From an uncultured Slackia sp. (GTDB lineage Bacteria; Actinomycetota; Coriobacteriia; Coriobacteriales; Eggerthellaceae), in NCBI RefSeq assembly GCF_934630525.1, contig NZ_CAKTVX010000001.1, positions 1 through 64,000 of the forward strand: a DNA stretch of 64,000 nt. Reading direction: 5' to 3'. Of this stretch, positions 20,558-27,845 are shown piece after piece. The translations under genes and the position numbers were made by a program. The notes beneath the pieces were generated by a model. The model was not told where the DNA came from, did not search any database, and was given only the letters and a program-made list of their open reading frames with translations. The first letter of the stretch is position 1, and each line of letters opens with the position of its first letter.

Positions 20558-21265
20558 ATGGGTATTTTCAGAAAAGCAACTCGCTTGGGCAGTCGCGTGG
20601 CGAAAAACGCCGCAAGGCAGATTATCGCGCCCGAAGACGAGAAGTCCAAGAAGGACAAGGGCGATAAGTCTGCCGAGCCGGCAGCGCCGCAGCATTCTGA
20701 CGCCGAATACGATGAGCTGCAGGAGAAATACAATGCGCTCATGACCGAAAAGTGGAAGGAATACTACAAAACCAGCTGCGACGGCGAGTGCGAGACATGC
20801 GAATACTACGACTGGTGCCCCGACGATTTCGATGGCGTGTTTGAGGACGAGGCACCTGCCGAAGACGCGAAGGCCGAGTCTGCCGCAGCTGAAGGCGAGG
20901 GAGCCGTGGCTCCCGATGTTGACGAGGGCGCTGAAACTGACGAAGCCGTTGAAGTCGAGGTCGAAGAGGAAAACGACGTCGAACTCACCGACGAGGAGCG
21001 TGCCGCGAAGGCTGCCGCCGAGGCGTATTACGAAGATGGCTGCGATGGCGACTGCGATAACTGCGAGCACTACGATTGGTGCCCGGCAGAAGAGGAAGAC
21101 GAAGACGATAAAGTCCTTTTCAAGGGCGTCACTCAGGGCGACGTGAAGAATGCTGCCAAGGGCGGCGTCGAGCTTGCGCGCGAGACGGCGCTCGCGGCGC
21201 GCGATTTGAAAGAGGCCCTCGACGACATCACGGGTGGCATGAACCTCAAGGAACTGTTGAAATAA
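20558..21265 (+). CDS. Acidic protein with two near-identical Cys4 clusters, unknown function
   Basis: 235 residues, not recognised as a known family. A basic start (GIFRKATRLGSRVAKNAAR) leads to two copies of a cluster: CDGECETCEYYDWCP (about 74-88) and CDGDCDNCEHYDWCP (about 163-177), each with spacing C-x3-C-x2-C-x5-C. Between them is a very acidic Ala/Glu/Asp linker. The C-terminus is helical (LARETALAARDLKEALDDI). The Cys pattern suits zinc or iron-sulfur binding. The gene lies between smpB and ssrA, 41 bases after smpB, so co-transcription with smpB is likely. A link to ribosome rescue is only a guess from position. Confidence 0.85.
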   Translation: MGIFRKATRLGSRVAKNAARQIIAPEDEKSKKDKGDKSAEPAAPQHSDAEYDELQEKYNALMTEKWKEYYKTSCDGECETCEYYDWCPDDFDGVFEDEAPAEDAKAESAAAEGEGAVAPDVDEGAETDEAVEVEVEEENDVELTDEERAAKAAAEAYYEDGCDGDCDNCEHYDWCPAEEEDEDDKVLFKGVTQGDVKNAAKGGVELARETALAARDLKEALDDITGGMNLKELLK

Positions 21266-21287
21266 GGTTTCGGGAGCGTGTCGGCAT

Positions 21288-21315
21288 TTGACATTGGCCG
21301 CCGCCTCGATACAAT
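21288..21315 (+). promoter_or_regulatory. Sigma-70 promoter upstream of ssrA
   Basis: Consensus TTGACA (21288-21293), a 16-base spacer and TACAAT (21310-21315). A start near 21322 leaves about 84 bases of 5' leader to be removed from the tmRNA precursor. Confidence 0.8.
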
Positions 21316-21405
21316 AGGTTTTCCGCTGGGACAACCCGGCATGGTGCTTGACAAAAGCATATCGCATGGTGGACAGCACCCTCGGTGCCCGCGCGGCACG
21401 CATTT

Positions 21406-21774
21406 GGGGGCGACTGGTTTCGACATGGTACGTTTGAACTGAGGAGCAGGTCGTGGTCTCCTCGCCACGTTAAACAGGGGTAAAGTCAAGTTAATTGGCA
21501 AAAAATCTTATCAGAGCGCTCCTGCGCTCGCCATGGCTGCTTAATAGCACCTGGCACGTCAACCTCGGGTTGTCCCCGACTCGAGCGCGACGTCATTTTA
21601 GGGGACTGCTTCAAAGCACGTAGTCTGTATGGCTTTGGAAAAGAAAGAACGGGCTAGGAAGCTCGACGTTGGTTCGCGAACCGACATCTTCCGAAATTCG
21701 ATCGCGAAATAAGCTTGTAGAGCCTGAGCAAGAACGTAGTATGGACCGGAGTTCGATTCTCCGCGCCTCCACCA
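21406..21774 (+). ncRNA. ssrA: Transfer-messenger RNA (tmRNA)
   Basis: About 369 bases. The 5' end (GGGGGCG, then ACTGGTTTCGAC) pairs with the 3' end (CGCCTCC followed by A and an encoded CCA), forming the alanine-tRNA-like acceptor stem; the T arm GTTCGATTC is present near the 3' end. The tag reading frame probably starts at the GGC at 21497 and runs to tandem stops TAA TAG at 21542-21547, giving GKKSYQSAPALAMAA. The tag ends in Met-Ala-Ala where Leu-Ala-Ala is usual. smpB lies just upstream. Confidence 0.95.
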
Positions 21775-21783
21775 GAATCAACA

Positions 21784-21811
21784 AACGCCGTTCTTTTGAG
21801 CGGCGTTTTTT
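21784..21811 (+). terminator. Intrinsic terminator after ssrA
   Basis: Stem aacgccg / cggcgtt with a 10-base loop, followed by a run of T. From here to murI (about 260 bases) I see no gene or clear element. Confidence 0.88.
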
Positions 21812-22071
21812 GTGGATGTCCGTAAGGGTTGGGCATCTTGAGGGCTTGGCAAAAGAGGCTTCTGACGTGCGCTTTCGTGCTTTTAAGGAGGCATGCGCCC
21901 GTTTAATCGCCGTTTTGCCGCGCATTTTGGATTCCGCTATTCGCGTGCGTGCCAATGCTCGTTTTGCGGTTTGTGCGATAGGCTTTATTATGAAAATGGC
22001 AATTGCTTGGTAACGAGCGACATTATTCAGCCCAGGGTAAATAAACCGGGCATTGATTAAAAAGAGGATGC

Positions 22072-22971
22072 ATGATCGTTTCTTCTGACAGGGTACTATC
22101 AAATAGGCCGTTTAATGACGCCCCTATCGGCATCTTTGATTCCGGTTTTGGCGGCCTTACGGTGGCGCGCGAAATCGCCAAGGAGCTGCCCGAGGAATCC
22201 ATCGTATATTTTGGCGATACGGCGCGATGCCCCTATGGCCCCCGCAGCCAAGACGAGGTCGACGGTTTCGTGCAACAAATTTGCACATGGCTCGTTGGCC
22301 GCGACGTGAAGCTGCTCGTTATCGCGTGCAACACCGCGACCGCCGCTGGCCTTGAACACGCGCAGCAACGTTTCAGCATTCCCGTGATCGGCGCCGTTAT
22401 TCCTGGCGCTCGCGCCGCCGCACGTGCGACGAAAAACCGCCGCGTGGGCGTTATCGCCACGAAAGGCACGGTTGAATCGGGCTGCTATCCGCAGGCTATT
22501 CGCAATATCGATGCGGGCATCACGGTGTTTTCCACGGCCACGCCGAAGTTCGTCGACATCGTCGAGCAGGGAATTCGCATGTCGAGGGGCCCCATCGAAG
22601 ACCTCACGAGCCTTGCGAGCAAAGTCTACATTCGCCCCGCGTTCCAAGAGATTGCTCGCGACTACTTAGAGCCGCTGCGCCGTTGCGAAATCGACACGCT
22701 CGTGCTTGGCTGCACGCATTACCCCATGCTCAAAGCGCTTATCGGCGGCGTTGTCGGTCATAATGTGCTGCTCGTCTCTTCCGCCGAGGAAATGGCGAAA
22801 GAGGTGCGCGAGACGTTGAGCATGCGCGGTGAGCTTGCGCATGAGGGCAATATCGCCAAGCATGAGTTCTTCACTTCCGCGCCGAATTTGGATGAATTCC
22901 AGTCGTTCGGGTCTCGCGTGTTCAGCGAACCCATCGAGCGCCCGACCCATATCGATCTTTCTCGCTTATAA
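22072..22971 (+). CDS. murI: Glutamate racemase
   Basis: Makes D-glutamate for peptidoglycan. 299 residues with an aaagagg ribosome site. The family blocks are intact: PIGIFDSGFGGLTVAREI, YFGDTARCPYGPRS, the first catalytic Cys in ACNTATAAG, and the second Cys in LGCTHYPMLK. A short N-terminal lead of about 14 residues precedes the family start. It has its own terminator, so it is separate from rph. Confidence 0.96.
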   Translation: MIVSSDRVLSNRPFNDAPIGIFDSGFGGLTVAREIAKELPEESIVYFGDTARCPYGPRSQDEVDGFVQQICTWLVGRDVKLLVIACNTATAAGLEHAQQRFSIPVIGAVIPGARAAARATKNRRVGVIATKGTVESGCYPQAIRNIDAGITVFSTATPKFVDIVEQGIRMSRGPIEDLTSLASKVYIRPAFQEIARDYLEPLRRCEIDTLVLGCTHYPMLKALIGGVVGHNVLLVSSAEEMAKEVRETLSMRGELAHEGNIAKHEFFTSAPNLDEFQSFGSRVFSEPIERPTHIDLSRL

Positions 22972-22975
22972 TCTG

Positions 22976-23003
22976 AAGGCCGACATTGCGTCGGCCTTTT
23001 CTG
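22976..23003 (+). terminator. Intrinsic terminator after murI
   Basis: Perfect 9-bp stem aaggccgac / gtcggcctt with loop attgc and a T-rich tail. Confidence 0.85.
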
Positions 23004-23040
23004 TATGTATGCGGGCCTGCCCGCTTGATAGGAGGAAACC

Positions 23041-23766
23041 ATGCTTGCTAACAGGGCAAACGATCGCGACGATCGCGCCATGCGCGATGTGAAGCTTACG
23101 CGCGGCGTCATGAAGAACGCCAACGGCAGCTGCCTTGCCGAATTCGGCGACACGCGCGTGCTGTGCACTGCGACCATCGAAGACCGCGCGCCGGGTTGGC
23201 GCAAGGGCTCGGGTAAAGGCTGGCTCACGGCTGAATACGCCATGCTCCCTGCTGCGGGCAATAAGCGCACGCGCCGCGAGACGAACGGCCGCAATGGCCG
23301 CAGCATGGAAATCGAGCGCCTCGTTGGCCGCAGCCTGCGCAACGTGTGCGACCTGAACGCCATGGGCGGCGAAGTGACCATGACCATCGACTGCGACGTG
23401 CTGCAGGCCGATGGCGGCACGCGCACGGCCGCCATTACGGGCGCGTGGGTTGCCGCTTACGATGCATTCGAGATGTGGAAGACCGCGGGCCGCATTAAGA
23501 CGAACCCCTTGTTTGGCCAGGTTGCCGCGGTGAGTGTTGGCCTGGTTGAGGGCCGCCTCATGCTCGACCTCGATTACGAGGAAGACTCGAACGCCGAAAT
23601 CGACATGAACGTCGTCATGAATGCCAAGGGCGAGATCGTCGAGATCCAGGGTACCGGCGAGCAGGTGAGCTTCTCGCGCGATCGCCTGAATGAGTTCTTG
23701 GATATGGCCGAAGAGGGCATTAAGGTGCTGCTGGCCGCTCAGAAAGAAGTGCTTGGCATCGAATAG
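23041..23766 (+). CDS. rph: Ribonuclease PH
   Basis: Phosphorolytic 3'-5' exoribonuclease trimming tRNA 3' ends. 241 residues, ribosome site taggagg. Shows the RNase PH core: GSCLAEFGDTRVLCTATIE, GWLTAEYAMLPAAGNKRTRR, GRNGRSMEIERLVGRSLR and DCDVLQADGGTRTAAITGA. The length is full. rdgB follows 69 bases downstream, a pairing common in many bacteria. Confidence 0.97.
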   Translation: MLANRANDRDDRAMRDVKLTRGVMKNANGSCLAEFGDTRVLCTATIEDRAPGWRKGSGKGWLTAEYAMLPAAGNKRTRRETNGRNGRSMEIERLVGRSLRNVCDLNAMGGEVTMTIDCDVLQADGGTRTAAITGAWVAAYDAFEMWKTAGRIKTNPLFGQVAAVSVGLVEGRLMLDLDYEEDSNAEIDMNVVMNAKGEIVEIQGTGEQVSFSRDRLNEFLDMAEEGIKVLLAAQKEVLGIE

Positions 23767-23835
23767 CAGGAAGGCGGCCGCGTGCGGGATTCGTGGCGCA
23801 CGCAGTTTTCGTTCGCGGAATGGAGCAAGAGAGAA

Positions 23836-24426
23836 ATGAAAGTCGTTATCGCAACCAACAATAAGCACAAGGTTGAAGAAATCGAGACCGCGCTCGACTT
23901 TCCGGGCTGGGAATTTCTGACTTTGTCGCAGGTTGAGCCGTATCCCGAGCCTGAGGAAGACGCCGATACGTTTGTCGGCAATGCGCTCATCAAGGCTCGC
24001 GCCGCCCATGAGGCCACGGGAATGGCAGCGCTCGCTGACGATTCGGGGCTCGTGGTCGACGCCCTTGATGGCAGGCCGGGCGTGTACTCGGCGCGCTATG
24101 CGGGCACGCACGGCGACGATGCCGCGAACAACGCCAAGGTGCTCGCCGAGCTCGAGGGCGTGCCTGACGAGCAACGCACGGGGCGTTTCGTGTGTGCGCT
24201 CGCATTCATCGACGAAGCGGGAAACGAAACGACGGTCGAGGGCACGGTCGAAGGCCGCATTGGGCACGAGCTGCGCGGCAGCGAGGGCTTCGGTTACGAC
24301 CCCATGTTCATGCCCGAGGAATTTGGTTTCGAGCGCTCGCTCGCCGAGGTTTCCCAAGACGAGAAAAACGCTATCAGCCATCGCGGCAACGCGCTGCGCA
24401 TTCTGCGCGCGAAGCTCGCGGAGTAG
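23836..24426 (+). CDS. rdgB: XTP/dITP diphosphatase (RdgB/HAM1 family)
   Basis: Hydrolyses non-canonical purine nucleoside triphosphates. About 196 residues from the ATG at 23836, chosen because the family begins MKVVIATNNKHKV; the open frame extends upstream to 23782 without family sequence. Substrate and metal motifs include ATNNKHKVEEI, ADDSGLVVDALDGRPGVYSARYAG and GSEGFGYDPMFMPEEF. It follows rph and has a terminator after it. Confidence 0.95.
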   Translation: MKVVIATNNKHKVEEIETALDFPGWEFLTLSQVEPYPEPEEDADTFVGNALIKARAAHEATGMAALADDSGLVVDALDGRPGVYSARYAGTHGDDAANNAKVLAELEGVPDEQRTGRFVCALAFIDEAGNETTVEGTVEGRIGHELRGSEGFGYDPMFMPEEFGFERSLAEVSQDEKNAISHRGNALRILRAKLAE

Positions 24427-24439
24427 GCGAGCCTGCCGA

Positions 24440-24473
24440 CCTGCTAAATGCTCGTAGCGTTTAACAGGTTTTC
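24440..24473 (+). terminator. Intrinsic terminator after rdgB
   Basis: Twelve-position stem 24440-24451 with 24457-24468 (one mismatch, one G-T pair), loop tcgta, then four T. Confidence 0.75.
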
Positions 24474-24612
24474 GAGTTTGTGGCGGCGGTATCTTTGGCA
24501 ACGGCCGAATAACGTTTCGTCATCGGGCGTATTTGCGGGCGTGCAGCGCTATACTTGAGACGAGCGTTGGCAGGGGATTGTCGCCAGCGCACATAAGAAG
24601 GAGGCTTTTGCC

Positions 24613-25041
24613 ATGAAGAACATTCTCGTCGCCTATGACGGCTCTGAAACCTCGAAGCGTGCAATCGACACCGCCGCCGAACTCATCGCGCCCGACGCTC
24701 GCATTCATCTCGATATCGTGAATGTGGTTTCCATTCCCATGCTTTCCGATGATCAGGCTTCGAGCTTCGCCGCGATTTTGGACCTTATGAAATCCGACGC
24801 CGAAGAGGTGCTCGCCGACGCTTTGAACCAGTTCGAAGGCAAGCATCAGCAAAACGGCGTGGATACGCTGCTTGTTTTAGGAACCGACGCCGCATCGGAA
24901 ATCGCCAAGCTTATCGAAAAGAACGGCTACGACATGGTGGTTATCGGTTCGCGCGGGCTTTCGGGCATGAAGCAGTATTTGGGTAGCGTGAGCCATAAGT
25001 TGCTCGGCGCAACCAAGGTACCGGTGCTCGTTGTGAAATAA
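24613..25041 (+). CDS. Universal stress protein (UspA family)
   Basis: 142-residue cytosolic protein of one Usp domain. It opens with MKNILVAYDGSETSKRAID and has the nucleotide-binding pattern near its C-terminus (GSRGLSGMKQYLGSVSHKLLGATKVPVLVVK, the G-2x-G-9x-G-S/T type). Such members usually bind ATP. A ribosome site (agaaggagg) and a CTATACT -10-like box near 24550 precede it. It has its own terminator and is monocistronic. Confidence 0.93.
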   Translation: MKNILVAYDGSETSKRAIDTAAELIAPDARIHLDIVNVVSIPMLSDDQASSFAAILDLMKSDAEEVLADALNQFEGKHQQNGVDTLLVLGTDAASEIAKLIEKNGYDMVVIGSRGLSGMKQYLGSVSHKLLGATKVPVLVVK

Positions 25042-25073
25042 CGCCGCAAATCAGGCAAAACATACCATGCTGC

Positions 25074-25112
25074 AGGAAGGCTTCACCCATGGCGAGGCCT
25101 TCCTCTTTTTCT
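25074..25112 (+). terminator. Intrinsic terminator after the universal stress gene
   Basis: Stem aggaaggc / gccttcct (25074-25081 with 25097-25104) followed by ctttttct. Confidence 0.75.
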
Positions 25113-25159
25113 GTCCCGCTTCGTTTACAATGTGCCCGCAAGCGAAGAAAGGAAGCATC

Positions 25160-25597
25160 ATGAAGAAGTTCCTCAACGAATTCAAGGAGTTCATCAACCG
25201 CGGCAACGTGATGGATTTGGCCGTTGCGGTCATCATCGGCGGCGCATTCACGTCCATCGTTACCGCGCTCACCACGAACATCATCAACCCGCTCATCTCG
25301 GTTATCGCGGGCGGCGGCGCCGACACCATTTCGGGCCTCGTTGTTCCCGGTACCGACATCGATTTCGGCGCGTTCATCAGCGCCTGCATCAATTTCCTCA
25401 TCGTCGCTTTCGTTGTGTTCCTGCTCGTGAAAGCGGTGAACAAGGCTCAGGATCTGGGTAACAAGCTCACGGGCAAGGAAGAAGAGACCCCCAAGGCTGC
25501 GCCTGTGTGCCCGTATTGCTTGGAGGAAGTCAAGGAAGGCGCCACGCGCTGCCCGCATTGCGCCGCTGCATTCGACGCGCCCGCCAAGGCCGAGTAG
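25160..25597 (+). CDS. mscL: Large-conductance mechanosensitive channel MscL with a zinc-ribbon tail
   Basis: Membrane safety valve opened by tension. 145 residues from the ATG at 25160 (MKKFLNEFKEFINRGNVMDLAVAVIIGGAF), with a ggaagc ribosome site. Two membrane segments enclose a periplasmic loop. Instead of the simple helical C-terminus the protein ends in a C-x2-C/C-x2-C zinc ribbon (CPYCLEEVKEGATRCPHC, about residues 117-134). Such tails occur in some Gram-positive MscL proteins and are missing from the Escherichia coli protein. Confidence 0.94.
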   Translation: MKKFLNEFKEFINRGNVMDLAVAVIIGGAFTSIVTALTTNIINPLISVIAGGGADTISGLVVPGTDIDFGAFISACINFLIVAFVVFLLVKAVNKAQDLGNKLTGKEEETPKAAPVCPYCLEEVKEGATRCPHCAAAFDAPAKAE

Positions 25598-25674
25598 ACC
25601 GAAAGCCGCGACCAATTGCTGCAACGGAGGGCTGCGACCGCTTACCGACGCGGTTTGCAAAAACCTTGTGAAGC

Positions 25675-25688
25675 TGCGCATATGCGCA
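25675..25688. promoter_or_regulatory. Perfect 14-bp palindrome upstream of rpsA
   Basis: TGCGCATATGCGCA is fully self-complementary. It lies about 170 bases before rpsA and 33 bases before a -10-like TAAACT (25722-25727). It could be an operator; no regulator is identified. The remaining leader to 25858 shows no gene. Confidence 0.35.
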
Positions 25689-25858
25689 AAATAGTAGGTC
25701 TCGAAAACCCGCGCGTTATGGTAAACTAACCGAGCTTGTGCGCCGAAAGGCGCCAGGTCCCGTTCGGAAAACCGCGCGGGTTTGTATCTGTAGGCCCCCG
25801 AGACATGTTGAGTTCAACCACCATGACGAAGGGTCCCTGTACTTGAAAGGGGTCCGTT

Positions 25859-27073
25859 TTGACCGAAATCAAGAACACGAATGTCATCGATTTCGAGGAC
25901 ATCTCCGACGACGAGATGAACGCGATGATCGATGGCACCCTGACCGAGTTCGACGAAGGCGATCTGGTCAAGGGCACTGTCGTGAAAATCGAGCATGACG
26001 AGTGCTTGCTCGACATCGGCTTCAAGAGCGAGGGCGTTATCCCTGCTCGCGAGCTGTCCATCCGCAAGGATGCCGATCCTTCCGAGATTGTTGCCCTGGG
26101 CGACGAAATCGAGGCTCTTGTTCTTCAGAAGGAAGACAAGGACGGCCGCCTGATCCTCTCCAAGAAGCGTGCTGAGTACGAGCGCGCTTGGATCAGCGTC
26201 GAAGAGAAGTTCAAGGCCGGCGAGACCGTCACCGGCGAGGTTATCGAAGTCGTCAAGGGCGGCCTCATCCTCGACATCGGCCTGCGTGGCTTCCTGCCTG
26301 CTTCCCTCGTTGACCTTCGCCGCGTGAAGGACCTCGACGCCTACCTGGGCACCGAAATCGAAGCTCGCGTCATCGAGATGGATCGCAACCGCAACAACGT
26401 CGTGCTGTCCCGCCGCGTGCTGCTCGAGGAAGGCCGCAAGAACGAGCGTGCCGAAATCCTCTCCAAGCTCGTCAAGGGCATGCGCCTCAAGGGCACCGTT
26501 TCCTCCATCGTCGACTTCGGCGCCTTCGTTGACCTGGGCGGCATCGACGGTCTGGTTCACATCTCCGAGCTGTCTTGGAACCATGTCAACCATCCCTCCG
26601 AGGTCGTCAAGGTTGGCGACGAGGTTGAGGTTGAGGTTCTCGACGTCGACCTGCAGCGCGAGCGCATCTCGCTCGGCCTGAAGCAGACCACCGAGGATCC
26701 GTGGCTGAAGCTCATCGAGAGCTACCCCGTGGGCACCATCGTTGATGGCAAGGTCACCAAGGTTGTTCCGTTCGGCGCTTTCGTCGAGCTCGGCAACAAC
26801 GTCGAGGGCCTGGTTCACATCTCCGAGATGGCTGCCAAGCACATCGACACCCCGGCGCAGGTCGTCAAGGTCGGCCAGGACGTCAAGGTCAAGGTTATGG
26901 ACATCAACCCCGACCGTCGTCGCATCAGCCTGTCCATGAAGGCCGCTGCTCACGACCTGGGCTTTGAGGTTGAGGTCGACGAGACCATCCAGGCTCCCGA
27001 GCCGCGTCAGCCCAAAAAGAAGGCTGCTGCTCCCAAGGCTGAGAAGCCCGCGACTGAAGAGGCCGCTGAGTAA
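25859..27073 (+). CDS. rpsA: 30S ribosomal protein S1
   Basis: mRNA-binding ribosomal protein, 404 residues, with four S1 domains. The first starts near 34 (EGDLVKGTVVKIEHDECLLDIG), the second near 121 (TGEVIEVVKGGLILDIG), the third near 206 (GTVSSIVDFGAFVDLGG) and the fourth near 291 (GKVTKVVPFGAFVELGNN). The tail is Lys/Ala/Pro-rich. Four-domain S1 is the usual form in Actinobacteria. The start is a TTG with a strong gaaagggg site; no ATG fits better. A 260-base leader precedes it and a terminator follows. Confidence 0.96.
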   Translation: MTEIKNTNVIDFEDISDDEMNAMIDGTLTEFDEGDLVKGTVVKIEHDECLLDIGFKSEGVIPARELSIRKDADPSEIVALGDEIEALVLQKEDKDGRLILSKKRAEYERAWISVEEKFKAGETVTGEVIEVVKGGLILDIGLRGFLPASLVDLRRVKDLDAYLGTEIEARVIEMDRNRNNVVLSRRVLLEEGRKNERAEILSKLVKGMRLKGTVSSIVDFGAFVDLGGIDGLVHISELSWNHVNHPSEVVKVGDEVEVEVLDVDLQRERISLGLKQTTEDPWLKLIESYPVGTIVDGKVTKVVPFGAFVELGNNVEGLVHISEMAAKHIDTPAQVVKVGQDVKVKVMDINPDRRRISLSMKAAAHDLGFEVEVDETIQAPEPRQPKKKAAAPKAEKPATEEAAE

Positions 27074-27154
27074 ATCTCGCGCCGAGCACGTTCTTGATCG
27101 AAGGCTTGGGATGGTTGAACCCAAGCCCGGTTGAAACTTCGCATGGTTTTATAG

Positions 27155-27187
27155 AAAGCCGCTCCACGTTTGTGGGGCGGCTTTTTC
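27155..27187 (+). terminator. Intrinsic terminator after rpsA
   Basis: Ten-bp stem gccgctccac / gtggggcggc (one G-T pair) flanked by AAA and followed by ttttt. A second hairpin without a T tract (ggcttggg / cccaagcc) precedes it near 27102-27128. Confidence 0.87.
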
Positions 27188-27382
27188 TGTCTAGGAGGGG
27201 ATGCTCTCGGAATTGGATAGCGCGCACGAGCATAGGGGATGCTCTTGGGTGGGCCATATTGGATGCCGTGCATTAAAGGGGTCGCTTGGGCGGAACATTG
27301 TTGGAAGCGGCGCGTTGAGGAGAGGCTTCTTGGGTGGATGTTGTTGGACGCCAGCTGATTAAGACTTTTGTATAAAAGGGGT

Positions 27383-27524
27383 TCGAATGTGGCATATTTG
27401 GCTCCTTTCTGGCGCTGCGTCGCGAAACTCTCAGATGCAGTTGAACTGACGGGCTTTTGACCTGGGAAAATAAGATGAGATAGGAGCAGTGCTGTTTGAG
27501 GCTGCGGAACTATGCCACATTCGA
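27383..27524. repeat. 142-base inverted-repeat element, possible degenerate copy of the structured repeat
   Basis: Arms 27383-27396 and 27511-27524 are a perfect 14-bp inverted repeat (tcgaatgtggcata). Its overall span matches the 146-151 base elements at 42.6-43.0 and 49.8 kb, and the interior carries a weak version of their shared motif (ctttctggcgctgcgtcgc). It lies between the rpsA terminator and the riboswitch. No gene is visible in 27188-27559. Confidence 0.4.
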
Positions 27525-27559
27525 GGGTGCTTTTGAGCATGCGCATGCGAGTCATGGTA

Positions 27560-27768
27560 AAATTCAGAGGTTATTGGCAAGATGGTTGCGTCGGGCACGA
27601 CGCGGGCGTGGGCGAAGAGCGCGCACGCTTGAGGGAATGCGGGTGGAAGTCCCGCGCTCTACCAGGAACCGTATACGCCGATGGACGGGCTGGCTGTTGC
27701 GTAATGGAACGTGCATGCGATAGTGATGATGCGTATGCTTCATACCGTAATGGCTTGCAAGTAAAACC
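27560..27768 (+). promoter_or_regulatory. Cobalamin riboswitch (candidate)
   Basis: The core near 27631-27672 (GAGGGAATGCGGGTGGAAG, then TCC, CGC and AACCGTA) follows the conserved B12-box pattern GGGAA-nnn-GGTG-nAA-TCC with a downstream AACnGTA segment. A 3' segment near 27736-27748 (atgcttcataccg) fits the closing strand of the aptamer. It ends about 80 bases before the start of a large operon encoding a surface protein, a DUF4430 protein and an ECF transporter. Cobalamin riboswitches normally switch genes off when B12 is plentiful. The regulated step (terminator or hidden ribosome site) is not obvious; the ribosome site agtgagg at 27834-27840 is a possible target. Confidence 0.72.
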
Positions 27769-27845
27769 GCGGGCACGTGGGCCGTTCAAGTGAGGCAAAG
27801 TCGGAACACTCATCCATCGCACTGAGCCCTGGAAGTGAGGTACCG

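Noticed and set aside
21669..22013. Open frame of 114 codons over the end of ssrA and downstream
   Set aside because: It begins within the tmRNA and shows no protein-like composition.
27494..27793. Short open frames over the riboswitch region on both strands
   Set aside because: They lack ribosome sites and family sequence and overlap the conserved aptamer core.
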